Below, in pieces: positions 1 through 5,301 of a stretch of 5,301 nucleotides of DNA. Numbering within the stretch: the stretch's first letter is position 1; each line of letters opens with the position of its first letter. The notes under the pieces are model-generated. The model worked only from the letters and a program-made list of their open reading frames with translations, was not told the origin of the DNA and made no database searches. The position numbers were made by a program, and so were the translations under genes. The stretch is from Lentisphaerota bacterium (GTDB taxonomy: Bacteria > Verrucomicrobiota > Kiritimatiellia > JAAZAB01): NCBI GenBank assembly GCA_016182435.1, contig JACPGN010000091.1, positions 1-5,301 of the forward strand. Direction: 5' to 3'.

Positions 1-841
1 CATTGTCTATTCGATCATCGAGGATGTCCGCGCCGTGGATGACATCAAGCACCCGGCCGTGCGCGAAGGCTTGAAATTCCTGCGCGTGGGCGACGGGGTT
101 GAAATTCATCATGATGGCGACTTGCCGGCCCGCGCGGGGCTTGGTTCCAGCTCGTCATTCATGGTGGGCATTCTGCACGCGCTGCACGCCCTGCGCGGCG
201 AGATGCGCTCGCGTTTGCAACTGGCCAAGGAGGCCATTCATGTGGAACGGGACCTGATCGGCGAGCAGGTAGGGTCGCAAGACCAGGTGACCGCCGCTTT
301 CGGCGGGTTTAACCTTATCCGCTTTGCGCCGGGAGAGCATATTACCTTGCAACCGGTGACGCTGGCGCCCGAACGCCTCCAGCAACTTGAGCGGCGCCTC
401 CTGCTATATTTCACCGGGTTTTCCCGGAACGCTTCCGAGATTGCGCAAGAGCAAATTCGCAATACGCCCAGTAAGGAAAAGGAGTTGCACGCTCTGTGCG
501 CTCTGGTTGATCAGGCCATGACGATTCTCAGCGGCAACGACGACCTGAGCGACTTTGGCCGCTTACTGCACGAAGGCTGGAAAATCAAGCGCAGCTTAAG
601 CGCCAGGATCTCCAACACTTGCTTAGACGAGATTTATGCCAAAGCTCGCTCCGCCGGCGCGCTGGGCGGCAAACTGCTGGGCGCCGGTGGCGGCGGCTTT
701 ATGCTGTTCTTTGTGCCGCCGGAAAAGCAAACGCACTTTCGGCAGCAGATGGCCCCGCTGCTGCATGTGCCTTTCGAGTTTGAAACGCTGGGAACCCAGA
801 TTATCTTTTATGAACCCGCGGCGGCCGTGAAGGTTTCATGA
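1..841 (+). CDS. GHMP-family sugar kinase, D-glycero-D-manno-heptose 7-phosphate kinase-like (5' partial)
   Basis: The frame is open from base 2 and ends at TGA 839-841. A GTG at 35 is internal, because the residues before it (IVYSIIEDVRAV) read like this family, so the true start lies upstream; roughly 50 N-terminal residues are probably missing. Motifs seen: the GHMP ATP-binding loop PARAGLGSSSS (125-157); the block GEQVGSQDQ with the likely catalytic Asp at 281-283, followed by AAFGGFN; and the C-terminal glycine-rich motif GGKLLGAGGGGF (665-700). The family transfers phosphate from ATP to a sugar or sugar phosphate in the cytoplasm. The closest well-known relatives are HddA-type kinases, which make D-glycero-D-manno-heptose 1,7-bisphosphate on the way to GDP-heptose for LPS, S-layer or capsule. 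The gene overlaps the flippase gene by ATGA (838-841), which supports a glycan-synthesis operon. The GHMP assignment is firm. The heptose substrate is an inference; another sugar kinase role (for example fucose-like) is possible. Confidence 0.9.
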   Translation, partial: IVYSIIEDVRAVDDIKHPAVREGLKFLRVGDGVEIHHDGDLPARAGLGSSSSFMVGILHALHALRGEMRSRLQLAKEAIHVERDLIGEQVGSQDQVTAAFGGFNLIRFAPGEHITLQPVTLAPERLQQLERRLLLYFTGFSRNASEIAQEQIRNTPSKEKELHALCALVDQAMTILSGNDDLSDFGRLLHEGWKIKRSLSARISNTCLDEIYAKARSAGALGGKLLGAGGGGFMLFFVPPEKQTHFRQQMAPLLHVPFEFETLGTQIIFYEPAAAVKVS

Positions 842-2085
842 ATACGCCGGACTACCTTCTGCGGCACAGCATCCTGCTGCTGGCGGCCTCGCAGGTCAGC
901 AATCTATCCAATGTGCTCTTTCACGTGGTTATGGGCCGCTGGCTGGCCCCCGCGGAATACGGGGTCCTGGCCTCCATGCTCGGGGTGGTCCTGATTGCCG
1001 GCTTGCCGCTCAGCGCCTTGAGCAATGCAACTGCTTTCTTTTCCGCCCAACTGCTCCAGCAACAACGCGCCGGTGATATCCTTCCCCTGGTTCGCGCCTG
1101 GGCCGGGAAATTGTCGGTCATAGCCCTGGTGCTGCTGCTGCTTGGCCTGCTGGGCAGCCAGAATCTGGCGCAGTTTTTCAAGTTGCCGGATCGGATGCCC
1201 TTGATTCTGGCCTTGACGATTCTGGCGCTGTCCTTTTATCCGCCCATCATTGGCGGCGCCTTGCAGGGCATCCAGGCCTTTGGCTGGGGCGCGCTGTCCG
1301 CAGCGAGTTGGGGAGTTACCCGCTTGGTCGTGGGCGGCGCACTGGTGTGGGGCGTGGGGGCCTCGGCCAATTGGGCGCTTACCGGGCAGGGGTTGGGCGT
1401 CATCGTCAGCTTTGGTCTTGGCTGGCTGGGCCTCAAGCTGGTCCTGCGGCGCAGTCCGCCGCTGAGCGCTGAAAAATTGCCGGGCGCCCAGGCCTATTTG
1501 CTGCGCACCCTGGTGGTGCTGGCCGGTTTTGCCTTGCTGATGAATGCCGACGTGCTGATCGTGAAACATTATTTTGATCCCAACGAGTCGGGGCTGTTCG
1601 CGCGCGCGGGCACGATCGCGCGCACGATAATTTATCTGCCCATGCCCATTGCCGCGGCGTTGTTTCCCAAGACCGTGTCCGACGGAAATATGAGCGCCCG
1701 GCACGGCAAGCTCCTGATCAAGGCGCTTGGGCTTACGGCGTTGCTTGTAATTCCCGCGCTTCTGTTCTGCAGCTTGTTTCCCCAGGCGCCGTTGGGTATC
1801 ATCTATCGCGACTGGCAACCGGATGCGGCCATGCGGGGCCTGTTGCGCGCGATGGTCTGGGCGATGAGCCCCCTGAGCCTGGCCTATATAATCATGAATT
1901 TTGAACTTTCCCAGAACCGCTTCCGGATGACCTGGGGGCTGCTGCTGTGTGCCGCGCTCTACCTGGTTGGGGTTGCGCTCTGGCATGCGACCGTGCTCCA
2001 AATCGTGGCCGTCCTGGCCACAGTCAGCGTTTTGACCCTCATCGTGTTCGCGATGGCACTGCCGCGGAAAGGCAAGACCGTATGA
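838..2085 (+). CDS. Wzx/MATE-like polysaccharide flippase-type membrane protein
   Basis: A 415-residue, strongly hydrophobic protein with about 12 predicted membrane helices by eye (near residues 12-32, 42-66, 92-106, 121-139, 151-174, 183-203, 220-242, 258-276, 293-314, 335-356, 363-383 and 386-407). The segment around residues 236-280 (ADVLIVKHYFDPNESGLFA, then a conserved LFPK) is typical of the oligosaccharide flippase/polysaccharide biosynthesis family in the MOP (MurJ/Wzx/MATE) superfamily. The N-terminal pattern GRWLAPAEYGVLASM also fits that family. Such proteins move undecaprenyl-linked or other lipid-linked glycans across the inner membrane. The length is slightly short but within the usual 400-500 range. 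The ATG at 838 overlaps the kinase stop, with a weak AAGG (830-833) just upstream. The stop overlaps the next start by ATGA (2082-2085), so expression is probably coupled to both neighbours. The cargo cannot be read from the sequence. Confidence 0.88.
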   Translation: MNTPDYLLRHSILLLAASQVSNLSNVLFHVVMGRWLAPAEYGVLASMLGVVLIAGLPLSALSNATAFFSAQLLQQQRAGDILPLVRAWAGKLSVIALVLLLLGLLGSQNLAQFFKLPDRMPLILALTILALSFYPPIIGGALQGIQAFGWGALSAASWGVTRLVVGGALVWGVGASANWALTGQGLGVIVSFGLGWLGLKLVLRRSPPLSAEKLPGAQAYLLRTLVVLAGFALLMNADVLIVKHYFDPNESGLFARAGTIARTIIYLPMPIAAALFPKTVSDGNMSARHGKLLIKALGLTALLVIPALLFCSLFPQAPLGIIYRDWQPDAAMRGLLRAMVWAMSPLSLAYIIMNFELSQNRFRMTWGLLLCAALYLVGVALWHATVLQIVAVLATVSVLTLIVFAMALPRKGKTV

Positions 2086-3135
2086 CAACAACACGCGCGT
2101 TTAAGAGCAGACCATATGACCTGGCGGTCAATACGATCAGTCCGGCCGATCTCAGGGAAGTGATTGCCTGGTTGCGGCAATATCCCCGTTTGACCATGGG
2201 CGCGGAAACCAGCCGCTTCCAGCAGGCCTGGTCGCGCTGGCTGGGCGATCCAGTTCGGCTGGCGGCCGATCATGTGCGAATCCGATCCGGTAACCTTCGG
2301 CCTTAACATGGCGAGCTTGGAAACGCTTCTCAAGCGCGAGCATCCTGAAACCGTGGTTGTGGTTCATGTGCTGGGCGTGCCGGCCAATATGACCCGACTC
2401 AAGGAGCTGCAGCGGCAATATGGCTTTAACATCATCGAGGACTGTTGCGCCAGCCACGGGTCCTGCCACCAGGGGCGCAAGGTGGGCACCTTTGGCCTGA
2501 TTTCGGTCTTCTCGTTTTATTACGGCCATCACATGTCCACCATGGAAGGCGGAATGGTCTGCACCAATGACCAGAAGGTGTATCAGCATTTACTCATGCT
2601 GCGCAGTCACGGCTGGCTGAAAGACCTGCCGGCGGCCGCGGCCCGGCGGGTTATGCGGAAATACCGGGTGGAGGCGTTCCACGCGCCCTTCACCTTCGCG
2701 ATTCCGGGATTCAATCTGCGGCCCACGGAACTCAGCGCGCGGCTGGGCGCCATTCAGCTTAAAAAATTGGACGCGACCATTGACCGGCGCGTGGCCAATC
2801 ACCAGGTCTATCAGCGGCGCCTCAAGGGCGTAATCGGATTCGCGCCGGGCGTGCCGGGCGACCGCCTCAGCAGTATTTCCTTCTGCGCCGTGGCCCGGCA
2901 GGCGGACGAGCGCAAGCGCATCCTGAAAGTGCTGGATAAACACCGAATTGACACGCGCATCTTCACGGCCGGCAACCTGGGGCGTCATCCGTTCTGGCGC
3001 GACCGTTATGGCGTCTTTGCCGCGCCGATGGCGGACGCCTTATATCGAGGTGGATTCTTCCTGCCCAATAATCAGTCGTTGAGCGCAGCGGATATCGCCT
3101 ACATCTGCGACGTGGTGCAGAAAGCAGCGGGCTGA
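2082..3135 (+). pseudogene. DegT/DnrJ/EryC1/StrS-fold PLP sugar enzyme (3-dehydratase-like), frameshifted with internal deletion
   Basis: The gene starts at ATG 2082, overlapping the flippase stop, with AAAGG at 2068-2072 as a plausible ribosome site. The first frame gives a normal family N-terminus (YDLAVNTISPADL to FQQAWSRWLG), then turns to nonsense and stops at TAA 2304-2306. The family sequence resumes in the next frame from about 2248 (AIQFGWRPIMCESDP) and continues intact to TGA 3133-3135 (GNLGRHPFW, GGFFLPNN, YICDVV). Between WLG and AIQFGW, family members have about 40-45 more residues, including the Ser-Gly-Ser-Ser PLP-phosphate loop; these are absent. The cofactor Asp remains in IEDCCASHG (codon 2440-2442). 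At the Schiff-base Lys position there is His (codon 2527-2529, in FYYGHHMSTMEGG), as in ColD/E1 dehydratases, so the ancestor may have been a nucleotide-sugar dehydratase and not an aminotransferase. No active enzyme is expected. A start at ATG 2272 could give a 287-residue fragment without the N-terminal part of the fold. An assembly error is the main alternative to a real mutation. Confidence 0.85.
2244..2249 (+). other. Deletion/frameshift junction with possible 6-bp microhomology
   Basis: GGCGAT here can be read as the end of the upstream part (Trp-Leu-Gly-Asp, frame of 2082) and also as part of the downstream part (Ala-Ile-Gln, shifted frame). One copy shared by both sides is what remains after a deletion between two short direct repeats. 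The original second copy is inferred, not seen. The lost length is not a multiple of three, since the frame changes. Confidence 0.55.
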
Positions 3136-3172
3136 AAAGGGCTGAGATAGGTTGGCCGGGCAGGGATAGTAT

Positions 3173-3288
3173 GGAGGGCCGGGTTACACCCCGGCCGGAC
3201 GGCGTGGAAGCGCGTCTCTTTCCTTCGCGGCGGACACGGAGGTCCGCCCTCCAGACATACATCCGCCGGGAGGGCGCGGCTCCGTCCG
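3173..3288. repeat. Composite GC-rich palindromic intergenic repeat (REP-like)
   Basis: The spacer between the convergent genes holds several perfect inverted repeats: GGCCGGG/CCCGGCC (3177-3183 with 3190-3196, 6-nt loop); GGCGGAC/GTCCGCC (3229-3235 with 3242-3248, 6-nt loop); CGCCCTCC/GGAGGGCG (3245-3252 with 3269-3276); GGAGGGC/GCCCTCC (3173-3179 with 3246-3252); and CGGACGG/CCGTCCG (3196-3202 with 3282-3288). Some compete for the same bases, so alternative folds exist. The heptamer GGAGGGC occurs twice in direct and once in inverted orientation. No T-tract follows any stem, so it is not a standard intrinsic terminator, though it could still stop or stabilise the ends of both convergent transcripts. 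The form is that of a dispersed intergenic element; copies elsewhere cannot be seen from this window. Confidence 0.65.
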
Positions 3289-3291
3289 TGC

Positions 3292-4758
3292 TCAAGCGTA
3301 CTTGCGCTTGATCTCGCCTTGCAGCATCTTCTTGATCTCGGCGGCGGCCGAGGGGCCGAATTTTTTCTCGATCATCGCCAGGTAGGCGGGATTGGAGAAG
3401 TAATTCTGGAAAGCCTGGTCGCGGAAGTGCAGGACCTCGGCCGAGGTCAGATGCTTGGTGGGTAGCGGCAAGGTTTCGGGGCTCAACTGGGAATAGCCCT
3501 CCCAGGAATCCGGCAAGCGGGCGCCTTGGGCAAGGGCCTGGTCATAGAGTTTGGAACCGGGGTAGGCCATGCAGCAGTAAAAGTTGGCGAATTCGCAATT
3601 AAGCTCCTTGGCCTGCTCCAGGGTCTGTTGCATGGTTGGCAAATTGTCGTCCGGCAGGCCGAACATGTAATTGGCCAGGATATTGATTCCGGCCGCGCGG
3701 GTCAGGCGCACCGCTTCGTACACGTCGGTCTGCGCATAGCCTTTGCGGACGGAGTCCAGCACCGCCTGGTTGGCCGATTCAAATCCATAGCAGACCCAGT
3801 TGATTCCGGCGAGTTTCATCTTTTGCAGCATCTCGGCGCTGACGGTATCCACGCGGGCATAGACCCACATATTGAGATCAAATCCCGCGCCGATTATCAG
3901 GTCGCACAGTTTCAGGACATGCGCGCTGCGCAGGACGAACATTTCGTCAATGATGCGGATGTTCCTGATTCCATAATTGCGCGCCAGGAAGCGGATTTCC
4001 TCAACCACTTTTTCGGGGGAGCGGTAGCGGATCAGGTTCTTGCCGAAAAACGAATTAATGCAGCAAAAACTGCAGGTGTAGGGGCAGCCCAGGCTGGTAT
4101 AGATGACGCCATAAGGCTGCCGGTCATATTTCCCGCCCAGGCAATGCCAGTTGTGCGCCCGGTATTTCGCCATGGGCAGTAAATCCCAAGCCGGCATGGG
4201 CAATTCATCCAGTTGTTTGATCAGCGGCGCCCGCGGCGTTGAAGCCACCCGGCCGTTATCCCGGTACCAGAGCCCGGGGACTTTTGTGGGCGCTAAGGCG
4301 TTGGCTTTCACCATCTGCAGTAGTTGCCGGATTGTGTGGAACCCCTCGCCCTGGCAGACGTAATCCACAGCTTCTTCCTTAAGCGTGCGTTCCGGCAGGG
4401 CGCTGGGATGCAATCCCGAAATAATCGTTTTTAACTCGGGAGCCGTGCCTTTCAAGTGCCGCAGCAGCACCCCGGCCCCGGTCATATTCCAGGTCGAAGC
4501 GGAGGGATTGGTCCCGGAGACGGCGACCTGAACCAAGGCGGGTTTAAGCGCTTTGATTTTTTCGGCGGTCTCGGCGTGGGATAGAAGCAGCACTTCCGCG
4601 TCAATGATTTCGACGCTGAACCCTTGTTGCCGGATGAAGGCCGCCTGAAGAGCGGCCCAAAGCGGCGGTTCGATTCCGGTCAGATGGCGAGCGCTCAGGT
4701 CGCCGTAAAGACTCTTCTGGTTTCCCGGGCGGACGATTAAGAGATCAGTCTGAGACAT
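3292..4758 (-). CDS. Cobalamin-binding-domain (B12) radical SAM protein
   Basis: A 488-residue protein. Residues about 1-150 form a B12-binding-type Rossmann domain (DLLIVRPGNQ at the start, then VEIIDAEVLLLS, SGLHPSALPERTL and VDYVCQGEG). A linker with LDELPMPAWDLLP (183-195) is typical of B12-radical SAM proteins. The radical SAM domain begins near residue 216, with the [4Fe-4S] motif CPYTCSFC (C225, C229, C232), a further Cys at 233, and later conserved blocks IRIIDEMF, CYGFESAN (323-330), FGLPDDN and YPGSKLYD. The usual B12 ligand motif DxHxxG is not seen, as in many members of the group. These enzymes carry out SAM-dependent radical reactions such as methylations, ring closures or other C-C chemistry; the substrate here is unknown. 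ATG 4756-4758 is chosen because the domain starts at once and no earlier start is in frame. No Shine-Dalgarno is visible: the octamer array lies immediately upstream. The gene follows the transketolase-like gene on the same strand. Confidence 0.92.
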   Translation of the reverse strand: MSQTDLLIVRPGNQKSLYGDLSARHLTGIEPPLWAALQAAFIRQQGFSVEIIDAEVLLLSHAETAEKIKALKPALVQVAVSGTNPSASTWNMTGAGVLLRHLKGTAPELKTIISGLHPSALPERTLKEEAVDYVCQGEGFHTIRQLLQMVKANALAPTKVPGLWYRDNGRVASTPRAPLIKQLDELPMPAWDLLPMAKYRAHNWHCLGGKYDRQPYGVIYTSLGCPYTCSFCCINSFFGKNLIRYRSPEKVVEEIRFLARNYGIRNIRIIDEMFVLRSAHVLKLCDLIIGAGFDLNMWVYARVDTVSAEMLQKMKLAGINWVCYGFESANQAVLDSVRKGYAQTDVYEAVRLTRAAGINILANYMFGLPDDNLPTMQQTLEQAKELNCEFANFYCCMAYPGSKLYDQALAQGARLPDSWEGYSQLSPETLPLPTKHLTSAEVLHFRDQAFQNYFSNPAYLAMIEKKFGPSAAAEIKKMLQGEIKRKYA

Positions 4759-4761
4759 GGC

Positions 4762-4892
4762 GGATGATTCGATGATTCGTTGATTAGTTAATTTGTCAGA
4801 TTATGAAAATAGGATATTCTCATCCACGAATCGTCGAATCTACGAATGATCGAATCAACTTCCTCAAGAATCAACCAATCAACGAATTAACT
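4762..4892. repeat. Inverted arrays of degenerate octamer repeats
   Basis: The spacer between the two minus-strand genes has a clear 8-bp period. The left arm (4762-4793) has four octamers in one orientation, for example CGATGATT at 4770 and AGTTAATT at 4786. The right arm (4829-4892) has eight in the opposite orientation, for example AATCGTCG at 4829, AATGATCG at 4845, AATCAACC at 4869 and AATTAACT at 4885; the unit at 4861 is strongly diverged, and 4821-4828 may be a ninth. Consensus is near AATCAWCG. Exact cross-arm matches exist: 4778-4785 with 4877-4884, and 4786-4793 with 4885-4892. Bases 4766-4785 and 4837-4856 are complementary at 18 of 20 positions, so a long hairpin with a loop of about 51 nt is possible. 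The core (4794-4820) is AT-rich and not periodic. The array is clearly AT-richer than the genes around it. Confidence 0.8.
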
Positions 4893-4895
4893 TTG

Positions 4896-5301
4896 TTATT
4901 TCGCTTGGCCTATGATCTTAACGATCTTTTGCGCCAGGCTTTCATCATCAAGTCCGGTGAGCTCATGCAGCCTGCGCCGGCCGCCGTATTCAAACAGGTA
5001 CTTGTGGGGCAGCGCTATGTTGTGGAGGCGCTTGCACATTCCCGCTTCGGCCAGAACGCGCGGGAGTGCATCCCCGATGCCGCCCACCACGAAATGCTCT
5101 TCCAGGGTGATGATGCAGTCGTAATCAGCCACGGCCTCGACCAGCAATTCGCTCTTGATCGGGGCGGCGCGATACAAGTCAATGACGCCAAGGTCCAGGC
5201 CCTTCTTTTTCAGCGCGTCAGCCACCCGCAGCGCCGAATGCACCATAATGCCGGTAGCCACCAGGCAGGCGCCTTGGCCTTTCCGCAGATGGGAGAGACC
5301 T
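4896..5301 (-). CDS. Transketolase C-terminal subunit/domain (5' partial)
   Basis: The frame is open from the window edge to TAA at 4896-4898 and gives 134 residues. An in-frame GTG near 5261 is not the start, because the residues before it (GLSHLRKGQGACLVATGIMV) continue the family pattern. Seen features: ATGIMVHSALRVADALKKKG, then GVIDLYRAAPIKSE, then CIITLEEHFVVGGIGDAL, then a short C-terminal tail ending GQAK. This is the C-terminal domain of transketolase/1-deoxyxylulose-5-phosphate synthase-type TPP enzymes, which helps form the dimer; the TPP-binding parts would be upstream, outside the window. It may be the small subunit of a split transketolase (usually about 310-330 residues), a form often found in sugar clusters, but a full-length enzyme cannot be ruled out. 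Transketolase moves two-carbon ketol units between sugar phosphates and can produce sedoheptulose 7-phosphate. The radical SAM gene lies 137 bp downstream on the same strand, so co-transcription is possible through the octamer array. Confidence 0.9.
   Translation of the reverse strand, partial: GLSHLRKGQGACLVATGIMVHSALRVADALKKKGLDLGVIDLYRAAPIKSELLVEAVADYDCIITLEEHFVVGGIGDALPRVLAEAGMCKRLHNIALPHKYLFEYGGRRRLHELTGLDDESLAQKIVKIIGQAK

Noticed and set aside
904..2094. Long open frame (396 codons) on the minus strand opposite the flippase gene
   Set aside because: Its translation is rich in Gln, Arg, Gly, His and Pro with no family motif, as expected from the antisense of a GC-rich hydrophobic gene. 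The plus-strand frame has clear membrane helices and ATGA coupling.
2230..2306. Programmed ribosomal frameshift joining the two parts of the PLP enzyme
   Set aside because: There is no slippery heptamer or stimulating structure evident, and a frameshift would not restore the missing ~40-45 residues with the cofactor-phosphate loop.
3177..3196. GC-rich hairpin as an intrinsic terminator
   Set aside because: The stem is perfect, but neither side is followed by a T-tract on either strand; it is better described as part of the composite palindromic repeat.
3526..4182. Open frame of 218 codons on the plus strand inside the radical SAM gene
   Set aside because: It is the antisense shadow of a strongly supported radical SAM coding frame and shows no recognisable domain.
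4800..4828. Promoter for the radical SAM gene in the array core (CATAAT on the minus strand, complement of 4800-4805)
   Set aside because: The -10-like hexamer has no acceptable -35 at 16-18 bp upstream (CGTGGA there), and the region is AT-rich enough to give such a match by chance.
4762..4892. CRISPR array
   Set aside because: Repeat units are 8 bp, degenerate and contiguous without unique spacers, and appear in both orientations.

Overview
The window is a piece of a cell-surface polysaccharide (LPS O-antigen or capsule type) gene cluster from a GC-rich bacterium. It holds two gene blocks that converge on a short, repeat-filled spacer. The phylum cannot be fixed from the sequence. The gene mix and the GC-rich palindromic intergenic repeats are reminiscent of Verrucomicrobiota/Kiritimatiellota-like or related environmental (MAG-type) bacteria, but this is a weak inference.

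Plus strand, 1-3135: a GHMP-family sugar kinase related to D-glycero-D-manno-heptose 7-phosphate kinases (5' end outside the window), a 12-helix Wzx/MATE-like polysaccharide flippase-type protein, and a DegT/DnrJ/EryC1/StrS-fold PLP protein. Each gene overlaps the next by the four bases ATGA, so they form one translationally coupled operon. The third gene is broken. Its N-terminus (2082 to about 2249) and the rest (about 2248 to 3135) lie in different frames, and about 40-45 residues, including the expected PLP-phosphate-binding segment, are missing at the junction. The junction carries the hexamer GGCGAT in a place that fits a short-homology deletion. The surviving part has His where aminotransferases of this fold have the Schiff-base Lys, as in ColD/E1 sugar 3-dehydratases.

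Spacer 3136-3291: a compact, GC-rich composite of several interlocking inverted repeats between the convergent genes, ending a few bases from the stop codon of the minus-strand gene. It resembles a dispersed REP-like element.

Minus strand, 5301-3292: the C-terminal part of a transketolase-type protein (its start lies outside the window), then a cobalamin-binding-domain radical SAM protein. The 137-bp spacer between them (4759-4895) is almost wholly an AT-richer array of degenerate octamers (consensus near AATCAWCG), in opposite orientations on the two sides of a short unique core. It reaches to within 3 bp of both flanking genes.

Working together (inference): transketolase can supply sedoheptulose 7-phosphate, the precursor of the heptose that the kinase family phosphorylates; the PLP protein would modify a nucleotide sugar; the flippase would export the lipid-linked glycan; and the radical SAM enzyme would carry out an unknown modification. 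The most notable items are the octamer array, the microhomology-like gene disruption, and the Lys-to-His change in the PLP protein.
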